From NCBI GenBank assembly GCA_000151295.1, contig GG745383.1, positions 39,233 to 89,912 of the forward strand: 50,680 nt of DNA, given 5' to 3'. Source of the DNA: Allomyces macrogynus ATCC 38327. Its lineage: Eukaryota; Blastocladiomycota; Blastocladiomycetes; Blastocladiales; Blastocladiaceae. The notes beneath the pieces were generated by a model. It saw nothing but the letters and a program-made list of their open reading frames with translations, did no database searches and had not been told where the DNA came from. Numbering within the stretch: the first letter of the stretch is position 1; every line of letters begins with the position of its first letter. Positions 19,821-31,075 of this stretch are shown here, piece by piece. A program made the position numbers and the translations under genes.

Positions 19821-22800
19821 ATGGACGCACCACCGTCCCCGTCCACCTCGACCGCGGCCCTCGGCAGCCCGACGCCGAGCCACTCCGCGCTCTCGGCCAC
19901 CGGCTCGCCACCCATCTCGCCACGCGCCATGCGCCCGGACCTGATTGAGCGCGGCCGCCGCAAACTCGAAAAGTACCAGCGCCGATCAGCCTCGTCCCTG
20001 TCGGACCACAGCCCGACCCCGCTCGCACACCGCTCCGCGCCGCGCTTACCCGGGTCCCCACCGTCGGGTGATACCTCCGCGGCGGCGCTCGCGGCAGGCA
20101 ACATGGTCGACGGCCTCGACCTCGCAAGCCCCGAGGGCCTATCGACGTTCCTCGACCGGATCCGCGGCCTTCGGGACGCGTGTACAGCCATGGCCGCCGA
20201 GCGGGACCAACTGAGTGCGCAACTGGCCACGATGCGCACGACCGTGGCGCACCGAGAGTCGGTGATTGAAGCGATGCGGAACGAAGTGAACGATGCGCGC
20301 AGTCACGTGGCCGCAACTGAGCGCGATCTCGCAGCGGTGCAGGCGGACGCGGCTGACCGCGACGCGCGCGATATGCGGCTGGAGGAGACGATCGGGGACT
20401 TGAAGCGCGAACTTGCCGAGGTCGCGACCGCGCGCGACGCGATGGCGACCGAAGTGCAGACGCTCGAGGCGCGGCTCGGGACGGCGCTCGATGAGTTGGC
20501 CGCTGCCACGGCGGGTGCCGCGGTTAAGGAGCGAGGTGGATGCTCTGCGCGCGGAAACTCGAGAACGAGCGCCGGCACGCACGGCACCCAGCGGCACGAA
20601 CTGGAAGAGCGCATTGCACGTCGCGCACCCCGAGGCGAATGGGCTCGCACAGGATTTGGCGGCAGTCAAGTCGGAGTTGGGTGTCACGACCGCGCAAGTG
20701 GCGGCGGTCGAGGCCGAGCGCGACCAGTTGCAGCTCGCGTTGCAGACCAAGGACGATATGCACTATGTGGCCCTGTCGGATGCCGAGGAGCGGGTCGCGG
20801 CGAATGAGCACCGCGCGCGGGTTGCTGAGGAACGTGCGGCGGCTATGGAGGCGGCCATGGCACAAGTGCAGACTGAGCACGAGACGGCGCTCGCGGCGGT
20901 GCGTGACGAGCTTGCGGCGGCGCTCGAGCAGTTGCGGGACGTGCATGCCGCCACGTTGGCTGTTGCACAAGAAGCCGCAGCAGCTGAACGTGCTGAACTG
21001 CAGCAACAGCTTGCCGATGCGCAACTCGCCGCCGAGACGGCGGCCGTGTCCAAGTCGCTCGAGCACGAAGAGGCCGTCGCTGACCTGCAGACCAACCTCG
21101 ACGCGGCGCGCGCGCAAATCGACGACCTGCAACACCAAATTGTCTCGCGCGACCACCAGCTCGTGGAACTGCACGCCGAAAAGGAGAACGCGATCGACTT
21201 GGCCAACCAGATCCAGGTCGCGTGCGACCAGCAGTTGGCCGGGCAGCGGTCGGTCCTAGAGGAACTGGAGGCCAAGGCCAACCAGCTCGCGGTCGAAGTC
21301 GAGGCGGCACGCGACGCCGCGGAGCGGGGCTCGGACGCGACCTCGCGCTCGCTGCCCGTCGAAGATCCGATCCCGGACTTGATGGCCGAGCTCGAGTCGG
21401 TTCGCGCCCAGATTGGAGACCCACTGGCGCTGACCGCGATCGGTTCAAGACGGACCTGGGCCCGCCCGTGGACCATGGAACTCAACCAGGTCAAGACCGA
21501 TTTGGCCGCCGTGACCGCTCTCGTCTCCGAGCAGGAAGCACACGTGGCTGAGGCCGAAGCGCGCGCCGCACAGGCGACCGACTTGGTCGAGCAAATGACG
21601 CAGGAGCTTGAGCAGGCCAAGGCGAATGTCGTCGAACACGAGCACGCTCTCAACGCGGCGCGTGCGGCTGCGACTGACGCGCAACTCGACTGGCAGGCGC
21701 AGATTGACGAAGCGCGTGAGCAGTGCGCCACGGTGGCAGCACAAGTCGAGCAGCTCGTAGCGGCGCGGGACGCGGCCGAGTCGGACCGCGACACGCTACG
21801 TGAACAGTGCGCGCAGGTCGAGCACGCGCTCGAAGACGCGCGCCAGGAACGGGACGCGACGAACGAGAAACTTGTGCACGTCGAAGCCGCGCTCGAGGAC
21901 GCGAAGCAGTCGCGGGACGCTACGCAGGACAAGCTCGCGCACGTCGAGGAGGCGCTGCTTGCGGCCGAGCACGACCGTGACGCCGCGCGCGACGCGATCG
22001 TGGCCGCTGAGACGAAGCTCAACCAGACCAAGCAGGAACTCGCGGCCGTGGAAGCTGACCGGAGCGCGCTGCGGCTCGACTTGCAGGACCTGCAGTTTGC
22101 CGCGGATACGGCGCGGCAGGACGTGCACTCGCACGCAGTCGAGATTGAGCACTTGCAGGACGATCTCGCGACGGCGCAGGCAGCGCGCGCCAAGGCCGAA
22201 CGCACTGTGCACGAACTCGAGGGCGAGCTCGAGGGTGTCCGCACGCGGTGTGCCGAGCTCGAGCATCTCGAAAAGGACCTCGAGCACTTGCACGCGGAAC
22301 TCGACCGGATCCAGGACCGAACGGCGACCGAGCACGCGCGGCTCGTTGCGCTCGTCGACGACCAAGCCGCGCAAATCGCTGCGGCCACGGCTGAGCGTGA
22401 CCAGCTCGTGGTGGAACTCGCGGAGGTGCAGCGGCACCGCGACGAGATGGACGGCGAGCGCGTCAACTTGCTCGAGGACCTCCAAGAGGCGACGCGCGAC
22501 CGCGACGATGCACAGCGTGCGCTCAACGAGCTCGAGGCTGCCAAGCAGCTCGCCGAGGACCGGTTCCAGGTCCTTTCCGGCCAGTCGAACGCGAACCTCG
22601 AGCGGCTTGAGGCGCTCGCGAAGGACCGCGACGAGCAGGCGCGTACGGCCGCGCAGTTGCGTGACTTGGCCGCGTCGGTGCAGGACCAGCTCGAGGACGC
22701 GCTGACCAAGCAAATGGCGGCCGAGGCCGATGTCGCCAAGTGGCAGGAGCAGGTCAAGCACGTCGAGGCGCAATGGGACCAGGAAGTCGTGGAAATGCGC

Positions 22801-24820
22801 GACCGCGAAGAGCAGCTGCTCGACCAGATTGAGGTGGCCAACCAGGCGCGTGATGCGATTCGCGCCGATTTGGTTGCGGCACAAAAGGAACTCGAGTCAA
22901 CGCGCGCGCTGCTGCACCAGGCGCGCGCCGAGCTCGAGGCGCGCGCCGAGGATGATGAGGATGGGCGGTCGGAAGCGTCGGATTTGCGCGAGGCGCTGCA
23001 TGCGCAGACCGAGGAGGTGCGGTTACTCAACCAGGAACTCGACCAGACGGCCGGGCAACTCGCCGAGTGGAAGCGTACCGCCGAGCGCGCGCAGGCGCGT
23101 GGCGACCGGCTCGAGCAGGAGAAGCTGAAACTCACCAACGAGCTCATCAACCTGCAAGAGCAGCTGCAATTGGCTGCGGGTGACGCCGACGTCGCCGACT
23201 TGCACAAGGACCTGGACGTGGCGCGCGAGGAGGCGTCGCGGTGGAAGACGGCCGCCGACACAGCTGCTGCGGAACGGAAGCGTGCCGAGGCCGAGTTTGT
23301 CGAGGCCATGGGCCGTGTCGCATCACTGACTGCCGCACATGACCAGCTCACCGACCAAGTCGAGCAGCTCACGCACGACCGCGACACGGCGGCCGAAAAG
23401 GTGACGCGGCTCGAGGACGAACTCTCAACGGTGCGTGCTGAGCTCGCGCGCGGCGAGGCGTTGCGCGAGGCGCTCACGCGCGAGGTGGAGGCGACGGCGG
23501 CCGAGGTGACGGCCAAGTCGGAGCAGCTGATGCGCGCGCAGGTCGATGTTGACGAGTCGACCAAGGCGCTCGCCGTCAAGGACCACGACCTGATTCTCGC
23601 GCAGTCGCAGTTGCACGAGACGCGCACGCAGCTCGCAGGCGTGCAGCGACAGCTCGAGCGTGCAAAGGCCCTGGTCGCGGCGCAAGCCGCGTCCGAGTCG
23701 ACGGGCCCGTCCAAGGCCAAGCTGCAACAGGACTTGGCCGCTCGCGACCAGCAGATTGCCGAGCTGCGTGCGCAGTACCAGGCACTCGTCTCGCAATTCC
23801 ACACGATCACGTCCAAGTCGGCGCAGCTCAAGCAAGCCGTCACAGAAAAGATCAACGAGCTCGCACACCGCGAGCGTGCCTACGACCACGAGCACGCGCA
23901 GTTTGTTCAGCTCGAGCGCGACTACCTGCACCAGATTGAAGGGCTCAAGCAGGAGGTCGAGGAGCTCGTCGCGGCCCGCACGCACCACGAGCAGGTGATT
24001 GCGGACCAGGATCGCGCACTCGCGGAGATGGAGGATGAAGTGCGCGCCGTCCGTTCTGCTGCCTCGGCTGCAGCCGCGGCATCAAGTCCACGTGGGCCGC
24101 CAACGGACGTGACGCCGACGATGCCGCGCGGTGGACGGCCGCGGTCGTCGCTGCCCGCGCCCATGGTCGAAGATGAGTACCCCGACGGACGGCGCACGTT
24201 GGGATCCCCGAGGATCTTGCAGCGCAGCCACTACTCGCCGCGCACGCCGCCGCAGCACGCGCGCTCACCCCTGGCCACGACGACGCGGCTTGCACTCCCG
24301 GGCATGGACAGCGACGTGTCGTCGCGATCGCTCGACGTGTCGGCTCTGGTCGCGGCGGCAGCCGCCGCCAACACGACGCGCGACGGGGACGAGCCCGCGT
24401 CCACGGGCCACCCGGCCGACTTGGTATCGCTGACCGACCACCAGCGTGCGATTGAGCAATTGCGCGATGCCGTACACGACCGGGACCTGCTGCTCATGGA
24501 ACGTGACACGGCCATTGAAAAGCTGCGCACGGAGCTGTTGTGCCAACAGTTTGACCACGAGCGCGCGCGCGACAGTCTTGACGCGGTGCTCGCGGGCGTG
24601 CGCCGGCAGCTCGACGCCGCGCAGGACCGGATCACGCAACTCGAGGCCGCACGCGTCACGCAGGCTGCCGCAGCGCCCAACGTCGAGGAGGACAGCCGGT
24701 CGCTGCACCATCTCGCGCAGGCCATGCTGGCGCTCAAGGAACAGTACGCAGACCGCGAGCGCGAACGCGAACGAGCTAGCCGCGCAAGATTGCCCAAGGA
24801 GCGCAAGTACTTTGCCAAAG
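19821..24820 (+). CDS. giant coiled-coil protein, golgin-like, truncated by gap
   Basis: Starts at 19821 (ACCACCATGG context); an in-frame ATG at 19785 is the alternative. About 1660 residues are visible before the gap. The N-terminal 110 residues are Ser/Pro-rich and include ERGRRKLEKYQRR, like the basic segment at the start of golgins and AKAP9/pericentrin proteins. From about residue 120 almost everything is heptad-patterned coiled coil rich in Ala, Glu, Gln and Leu, broken by a Ser/Pro-rich hinge (about 24060-24400). A role as a long tether at Golgi or centrosome is inference from architecture. The frame changes between about 20520 and 20680, where coiled-coil signal jumps between frames 0 and +1 more than once, and again near 21430-21470; these look like indels or missed introns. 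The C-terminus, where a GRIP, GRAB or PACT domain would decide identity, is missing. Confidence 0.72.
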
Positions 24821-24920
24821 NNNNNNNNNNNNNNNNNNNNNNNNNNNNNNNNNNNNNNNNNNNNNNNNNNNNNNNNNNNNNNNNNNNNNNNNNNNNNNNN
24901 NNNNNNNNNNNNNNNNNNNN
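24821..24920. other. assembly gap (100 N)
   Basis: Exactly 100 N, the usual placeholder for a gap of unknown size. The left side is golgin-like coding sequence, the right side gypsy reverse transcriptase. The gap must hide the rest of both, plus the 3' part of copia D. Confidence 0.98.
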
Positions 24921-26918
24921 CGAAGGGATGCGAGGCCGTGGGTATTCAAAGTTCGGCGCGAGTCGGATCTGGAAATCGAGCGGGCCACGATCGGGCGGCT
25001 GGAAGCCTTTGGGCAAACCGTTCAAGACATCCTTGTACTTGTGCAGGATCGGTTCGATGATTGCGCGGTCGGATGGTGAGAGATGGTTGATGTCAGGTGC
25101 AAAGTCGGTGCTTGAGGTGGCAGCTCGAAGCTCGATCGCAAAGACTGGGCCATCAGCGTTGCGCATAGCACGGCGGAAACCGTTCATGGAGACAGCAGCA
25201 ATGCTGATGCTGCACCCTGGCGTTGTGCCAGGTATCGGACGAGAGTATTCGTTACCGAGTCGGTTTTTCATGACGCCAGTTGTCCAATCAATGTCCGGGT
25301 TCATGTTGGCAAGCCAAGTCATGCCCAGGATGGCCTGGAAATCGGCGCCGTTGAGCAGGTAAAAGAATTCGCGCGAGATGAACTTTCCGACTTGCACATC
25401 GAGCCAAACGCCCTTGGTCAGAGCACGGGTCTGGCCATCTGCGAGAACGCAGTCGACTTGAACGTCGACAGTCTTGGATTCGCCGGTGCGTTTCAGGATC
25501 GACGAGTTGAGAAAGTTGGCACCAGCACCACAATCAATCTTGGCGCGAAGTTGAGCTTGCTGTGGGCCAAGCAAGGCCGTGTGCGAAAATACCGAGCGCG
25601 TTCGTGCTGAGCCAAGTGAAATGCGCTGAGGTGTTGCGTCATCAGAGCATTCAGAATCGTCGGTTTCGATCTGCATCAGAACATTATCGACAACCTTGTA
25701 CACGCCATCTTCAATGCCAACAGTTGCGACCTCGACCTTCTTCCCACGCGACTTGATGCGGGTGAGTAGGTCCGCCGGGCAACCGTCATAGCGACCACGG
25801 CGAGGGTTACCGCCTTGCGAGAGACACTGCAAGTTGCTGTGCGACGTGGTCATATGGTACAGGCATCCGTACGAGTCGACAATGTTGTTGCGGTCAAAGT
25901 TGCTGCTTGGTGTGCGGTCAGACTGCTGGCGCGGTGAACCGAATCGAGTGCGTTGGTTGCCAACGTTCTTGCAGTACATCGGCTGCGGCTTCAGAGCCGC
26001 CAGGTCAATGTCCATGGGGTCGTCCAGCCCCGTGGTGTGGCCAATCGAGTGCGCTTCCAGCAATGCCTGAACGATCTCCTGGCGCGTCAAGTGTTCACGC
26101 TTGTCGCCCGCCTTCTGGACCTGGCCGAGAGCGCGGGCCAGTTCTTCGCGGGCTCGAGAGTTAACACGTCCACGCAATAGGCGGAAGTACTCGGCGTCGG
26201 ACATGTTGCTCACACGGCTGGCGTGCTCGTCAAATTGTTTCAAGAATTCGAATGGGGGCGTATTGCCCTGCCGCAACCGTTCGAGCGCCTTGTACGAGTC
26301 GGTGCCAATCGTTAAGGGCACAAAGTTAGTGCGGAGCGTGTTGATGACCTCGGTCCAGTGCGTTGTCGGAATAGGTTGCGCCGTGCGCCGCCAAATCGCA
26401 ATCGCCTCGCCAGAATGTTGGCCAATAACAAATCGGATCTTGTCTTGTTCGGTCCAGCCACAACCGTCGAGGTAGAGTTCGAGCTTGAGCTGGAATGTGT
26501 CCAGAGCACCAATGTCACGAGAGCCATCAAACGTCGGCTTGTCCATGGCCCGTTGGACCGAGATTGAGTGATCTTGACTGGCGACAGCAGCTGCGGCGGC
26601 TTCAGCAGCAACACGAGTGGCAGTGGCACCCATGCTCATCCAGATAGACTGCGCTGCCACATTTGCAACGGATTCGTGCGGCTTAGTGAACGTTCCATCA
26701 TGCGAGACTTGCCAATAGCTCTTTTCCTTGACAGCATTATTGACAAATGCGACATGGGTATCGTTGGTGGCATCGAGTTGGACCGACGAAATGGAGGTGG
26801 TGGCAGTTGCGCCAGACCGTTCGTCAATGAACGCGTCGTATCCAGAGACAGTCGTGCCTGCGTAACGTGGCACGAGAACGAGAAATTGTTGGGAGGAAGA
26901 AGAAGCCTTGGGCGGCAT
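24921..26918 (-). CDS. gypsy Gag-Pol polyprotein, open to the gap
   Basis: Unbroken frame from the ATG at 26918 for about 666 codons to the gap. Gag (residues 1 to about 370) includes the SVQRAMDKPTFDG and YLDGCGWTEQDKIRF segments typical of Ty3/gypsy retrotransposon gag. A Cys/His region (about 350-375, CLYHMTTSHSNLQC) resembles an incomplete zinc knuckle. The protease active site is at about residue 459 as D-C-G-A instead of the usual D-S/T-G-A. The reverse transcriptase begins at about residue 630 (PLDFQIRLAPNFEYPRPRIP). Gag and Pol share one frame, so no programmed frameshift is needed. The copy could be active if the hidden part is intact. Confidence 0.88.
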
Positions 26919-27099
26919 TGTTGTGTTGGAACGTGTGCGAATCGAGTATCGAGAGAGAATGTGCCGTGAAGGCGAGAGATTCGTCGTGGATGCAGAGGAA
27001 AGCGCGAGGGTGTAGTGAAGGTGATGGAGCCGTGAAGGCTTTGAGGTGCGGACTGAGCGGCCGTGCGCGAGGAGTCGTCACGGACAGACGCTACCAAAA

Positions 27100-27240
27100 T
27101 GATATGGTGTCGAGTGTGGAACGAGCCTGTCGTACCCAGAGGTACGTTTGGGCGTTTTTATACATGGAATGACAAACGGGAATCAACAACAAAACAACGG
27201 GTATGCAAAGGAGCCATACGGGTAGCTCTGCTTCACATCA
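27100..27240 (-). repeat. gypsy 5' LTR (copy 2)
   Basis: 141 bases, TGATATGGTG to CTTCACATCA on the plus strand, with only a few differences from the LTR at 2517-2657. Confidence 0.93.
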
Positions 27241-27472
27241 GGTCTTCAAGCTGGTCGGCAGTCAAAAAGCCGAGAAAACAGTTGGCAAACGTCGGCCAGT
27301 TCGAGCCATCAGCCTTGAGCATCTCAATCGTCGCTGGTTGGCCGGAGATCGGCGTCTTGACCGAGACAGACGAGGTCATGGTGACGGTCATGGTGCAGGT
27401 CGAAATTTGGCAAAAATCGTCGAAATCGAGTCGAAAAAATCGGCGTTGTGCTGTCTCGGGCGGATGCAGCAC
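27241..27472 (-). pseudogene. copia D gag N-terminus, interrupted
   Basis: About 77 codons of Gag in the same frame as copy B up to QLEDL, where the gypsy copy 2 LTR begins. The remainder must lie on the far side of that element, inside the gap. Confidence 0.85.
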
Positions 27473-27681
27473 GTTTCAGATGGTGGTGGTTCGAGTTTGG
27501 CTTGTCGTCATCGTCATCGTGGTAACAGATGGGTCCAGCGTGGCCCCCACTTGGTCGGTCGGTCAAATCGGTCCGTTTCTCGCAGAAATCGGCGAGCACA
27601 GCAGCAGCGGGTCCACGACGAGGATATCAGCAGCGTTGGTTCGGTCCATGAGCACTTGGGAAGTGCTCAGGGCTCACAACC

Positions 27682-27792
27682 TTTCGCAAGGTTGAGCGGG
27701 AGAAGGAATGCATTTGGTGTGTGCACTCTGCACTTCAGCGGTGGTGGCAACCATAACCTAGGTTGCCACTGTCATTTACACAAGAATCCAAC
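27682..27792 (-). repeat. copia D 5' LTR, inner part
   Basis: From TTTCGCAAGG to AGAATCCAAC (plus strand). The hairpin here reads GGTGGCAACC...GGTTGCCACT. It ends at the mini-gypsy insertion and resumes at 29055. Confidence 0.88.
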
Positions 27793-27923
27793 TGATATGG
27801 TGTCGAGTGTGTCGTACCCAGAGGTACGTTTGGGCGTTTATATACATGGAATGACAAACGGGAATCAACAACAACAACAACGGGTATGTAAAGGAGCCAT
27901 ACGGGTAGCTCTGCTTCACATCA
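27793..27923 (-). repeat. mini-gypsy 3' LTR
   Basis: 131 bases. Compared with the 142-base 5' LTR it lacks 11 bases (GGAACGAGCCT, after GAGTGT). The two are otherwise almost identical, so insertion is recent. Confidence 0.92.
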
Positions 27924-27945
27924 TTTCTCCCCCCTCCAGCTAGCG
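27924..27945 (-). other. mini-gypsy polypurine tract
   Basis: On the element strand GCTGGAGGGGGGAGAAA abuts the 3' LTR, the same tract as at 5928-5942. Confidence 0.75.
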
Positions 27946-28029
27946 ATGACGCGATGATGACGCGGTTCCAGATTGAAACGTTTTTGAATTTCGGGTGCTT
28001 GTCCAAGCAACCGGCGTGACTTGTACTTG

Positions 28030-28735
28030 TCATGTCGGAAATAGGTTCCAGATGTCGTTGCAGACCTTCGGTTTCAGAGCTGCTTGGACTTGAGGACAAG
28101 TGCCGACAGGTGCTTGGAGCAGTGACATGCCGTGAGCGTGATGACGAGCAGAGTTGTACACCAACTGCATAATCGGAACCATGTTCTTCCACTGGGTGCC
28201 ATTGAAATCATGCAGCACCATTTTCCAGATACAAGAGGATTCGCGGTTGGTCCCCTCGGCCTGGTCATCACTTGGCGGGTGAAAAGCTGTGGCTGGCTTG
28301 AGCTTTGCGCCAAACATGCCAATGTCACGAGAAGAATCAAACTTCGGGTTGTCCATGGCCCATTGGACTGAGATCGAGCAATCTTGAATAGTGACAACAG
28401 CGGCGGTAGTGTTGGCAGTAGCACAAACAGTAGCAGCACCCATGCTTGTCCAGATTAACTGCTCTGCCACTTTCGCCACGGATTCGTGTGGCTTGGTGAG
28501 CGATCCATCAAGCGCGACTTGCCAATAGCTCTTTTCCTTGATAGCGTAATTGGCGAATGCGATATGGGTACTGTTGTTGGCATTGAGCCGGACACATGAA
28601 ATCGCGGAAGTGACAGACGCACTGGAGCGTTCATCAAAGAAGGCATCGTATCCAGAGACAGTAGAGCCAGCATAACGTGGTACAAGCACAAGAAATTGTT
28701 GCGTGGAAGAATACTTGTGCTGCATCGTTGGGTCG
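28030..28735 (-). pseudogene. mini-gypsy fused gag/integrase frame
   Basis: From the ATG at 28735, about 140 residues follow gypsy Gag (VLVPRYAGSTVSGYDAF, SVQWAMDNPKFD). At about 28315 the frame runs straight into the integrase C-terminal region (KPATAFHPPSDDQAEGTNR, then a W...L..YN...H block typical of Ty3 integrases). It stops at 28030. The C-terminal Pol tail continues out of frame to 27940. No catalytic domain is complete; a product, if made, would be a Gag head with an integrase tail. Confidence 0.75.
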
Positions 28736-28907
28736 TGGTATGGGAGCAAGACGAGTAACGAGAGAAAAGAAGCCGTGAAGGCGGGAGATTTGTTGCGAGT
28801 GAAGACGAGAGCGCGAAAGCGTATCGAAGGTGATGGAGCCGTGACGGCTTGAGGTGCGGACTGAGCGGCCGTGCGCGAGGAATCGTCACAGACAGACGCT
28901 ACCAAAA

Positions 28908-29049
28908 TGATATGGTGTCGAGTGTGGAACGAGCCTGTCGTACCCAGAGGTACGTTTGGGCGTTTATATACATGGAATGACAAACGGGAATCAACAACAA
29001 CAACAACGGGTATGTAAAGGAGCCATACGGGTAGCTCTGCTTCACATCA
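28908..29049 (-). repeat. mini-gypsy 5' LTR
   Basis: 142 bases, TGATATGGTG to CTTCACATCA on the plus strand, with five CAA units and a TATATA box. The TGG-started primer site lies three bases inside it. Confidence 0.93.
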
Positions 29050-29054
29050 CCAAC

Positions 29055-29130
29055 TTGAACAGCTCCAACAAGGAAACAATGAGGGAAGACAAAAAACAAG
29101 AAACACAAATGCGAGACGAACACTTCGACA
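29055..29130 (-). repeat. copia D 5' LTR, outer part
   Basis: Continues the LTR broken at 27792 and ends CACTTCGACA, the TG end in element sense. Together the two parts make 187 bases, the family length. Confidence 0.9.
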
Positions 29131-31075
29131 TGCAGTGTGTCAAACAATGCAATGGGTGCAAACGTGTCCGTGTAATGCACACCTGGAATGGCTGTGTATC
29201 CTTTGGCAACAAGTTGTGACTTGGCATGCACAGGCTTTCCGTCTGCTCCAAGTTTCCACCTGAAGATCCAACCAGAGTGCATCATCACCTTGTCACCCAG
29301 GCAGTGGTTAACAAGCACCATTCTCAAAGAGCGAGTGTCAACAAGTGCATGTGACATGAGAGCAGAACTGAGTGCAAAATGTTGCCAATGAACTCGCCTC
29401 CATGGTTGCTGTGCAGCTGGCCTGCCAACATGCCAAGTAATGACTCTGCATGCTTGAGCAAGTCGAGAAACTGTGGCCCAAAGTCATTCTTGCACTGGAA
29501 GCAGCACAAAGCACCAGCACAAGTCCTCATCTATGACCATCACAAAGTAGTTGATACCCCCCTTGCCAACCATGTTCATTGACACCAAGTCAGCATGGAG
29601 GACGCCAAAGAGTCGATTTGCATGCAAATGGTGCAGTGGATGCAGCTGGCTGCACACATTGGCCACAAGACACATCATGCACTTGTACGCCAGATTGGCC
29701 ACACTGACATCATCCTTGACACCATGCTCTAGTGTACACACAACCAAAACATTATCATGACCGACGTGGAACAGATGCATGTGCCTCAGCTTGGCAAGTG
29801 ACACCTTCTTGACCACACCAGCAACATGCGCACCAACAGGGCGCTTAACCCAAACATTGAGCACCTGCGCATTGTTGGAATGGTGAATCCAGCACTGCTG
29901 TCCTTGATCAGGTTTTGGTGCAGTGGTTAACTCAACACGCATCCTTGGTCAGTCCCTTCTCACACACACCTGGGACAATCCACGTATCACCATGCCACAC
30001 ACCCTTGGCAAGCAGATCTCCTGTCTCACAATGCACAAACTGGACGTCTCAATACCCAAAAATGACTTGCACAGCCGTCTGATTGTACAGCTCAGAGACT
30101 GAGATGAGCGTCTTGAAGCTGGGAATGTACCAGACTGGGTCAAGGTGAACAATATTGCCTGACAGTGTGCAGATGCGCATTGTGCCCTTGTCAATTGGAT
30201 GGCACACATGGTGGTCACCCAACAAGACAAGGAACCCTTTGCTGGGCCACATGTCATTGAGTGTAGCAAACAGCAATTTGTTGCCACAAAAGTGTGCGCC
30301 AATAGCTGAGTTGACTTTCAGGCTCTGTGCAAGACTCACATGCACCGACAAAGGCATCAGTGCGCATGCACGGTGATGGTGAGGGTCCAGTCCTTCATAA
30401 TTTGATGCATCAACATGAATGACAAGCACAGTTGGCGAATATTCAGGCAGCAGTGACAAGAGCAAAGTGAGCACCAGGAACAAATCTGCAAAGTTGGTGC
30501 ACAGTTGTGCTGATGACTTGGCACACTCATGACGTCAAATCACATCAAAATGACGCTGTAGATTGGCATTGTGCACCACTGCAGCACCAGAGCCTGACAT
30601 AGGCTTTGTGAGCAGCCCCTTGGCATTGGTGAGATTAGCTTGCACAGTTCTTTTGTCAAAATGAGCATGCAGCAACACCCACACATAGGTGATGCATGTG
30701 GCATCCAAGACAACTAGCAGAAGTTCCAACACAATGGCAGATGGCAAAACAACCTTGATGATGGTCCAGATGCACAACTTGGCCTTGTAACTGTTGTGAG
30801 CCATGCATTTCTTGCATTCAACAGTGGCTGGACTGTTCCAATAGATTGCATCAGCAACAAACTTGATGTCCAAGTCAACCTCGAGTAGTTTCATGACTTG
30901 TGCGTCCATCATTTCCTCTTGCTGATCCAGTGTCATGACTTTGAACTCGGCGTTGACCAAAACCTTGTCGGACTTCAGTTCAAACAGTTTTTCAAGCTTT
31001 TCAGCCACCAAAAAGCCGAGAAAATGGTCGGCAAACTTGGCCAGTTCAAGCCATTGGCCTTGAGGGTCACAATTG
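29131..31075 (-). pseudogene. old copia copy C: decayed gag-pol with internal deletions
   Basis: On the minus strand, starting at 31075: Gag (31070-30535), a deletion covering the end of Gag and the zinc knuckle, the protease region (about 30330, N-S-A-I in place of D-S-A-A), the pre-integrase and integrase core (29949 to about 29350, catalytic Asp in HADLVSM, the second as HSNHGGEF with D to N), a further deletion, then reverse transcriptase from about 29340 to copia D at 29131. It has many stops and frame breaks. Almost all differences from copy B are CpG to TpG or CpA. Its leader continues at 36319-36466 on the far side of copia B. The duplication AATTG (31071-31075 and 36314-36318) marks that later insertion. 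Confidence 0.88.

Larger units (their letters stand above)
24921..27240 (-). mobile_element. Ty3/gypsy copy 2, 3' part in gap
   Basis: Nearly identical to the element at 1-2657 and in the same orientation. It has a 141-base 5' LTR (27100-27240), primer site (27082-27096), leader, and gag-protease-RT frame to the gap. It interrupts the gag frame of copia D at 27240/27241, so its duplication should be GGTCT (27241-27245), with the partner copy in the gap. It is among the youngest insertions here. Confidence 0.92.
27788..29054 (-). mobile_element. mini-gypsy: deletion derivative with both LTRs and CCAAC duplication
   Basis: The element proper is 27793-29049 (1257 bases) with CCAAC at 27788-27792 and 29050-29054. 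Removing the element and one duplication restores a continuous copia LTR. Order on the minus strand: 5' LTR, primer site, gag N-terminus, direct junction to integrase C-terminus, Pol tail, polypurine tract, 3' LTR. Protease, reverse transcriptase, RNase H and the integrase core are missing. It would depend on a full gypsy element for movement. Confidence 0.93.
27241..29130 (-). mobile_element. copia copy D, 5' end, split by a mini-gypsy
   Basis: In element order: 5' LTR (29130-29055 joined to 27792-27682 across the mini-gypsy), primer site (27681-27665, a GGTTGTGAGCCC variant), leader, and gag from 27472 until gypsy copy 2 cuts it at 27241. Gag residues 1-78 match copy B closely (SGQPATIEMLKADGSNWP). 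CpG is well preserved, so it is a fairly young copy. It is itself inserted in the old copia C: sequence from 29131 continues copia C reverse transcriptase, and the expected duplication is TGCAG (29131-29135). Confidence 0.87.

Noticed and set aside
20763..23855. 1030-codon minus-strand open frame opposite the golgin-like gene
   Set aside because: It mirrors the GC-rich heptad codons of the coiled-coil gene, is almost all Ser, Arg, Ala and Cys, and has no domain.
24921..27240. Segmental duplication of host DNA, because 1-2657 and 24921-27240 are almost identical
   Set aside because: The identity stops exactly at the LTR ends and the flanks differ, so these are two transposon insertions.
29131..31075. 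Repeat-induced point mutation (RIP)
   Set aside because: Changes fall mainly at CpG rather than CpA, and RIP is known from Pezizomycotina. Methylation decay fits better, though one LTR change is at CpA.
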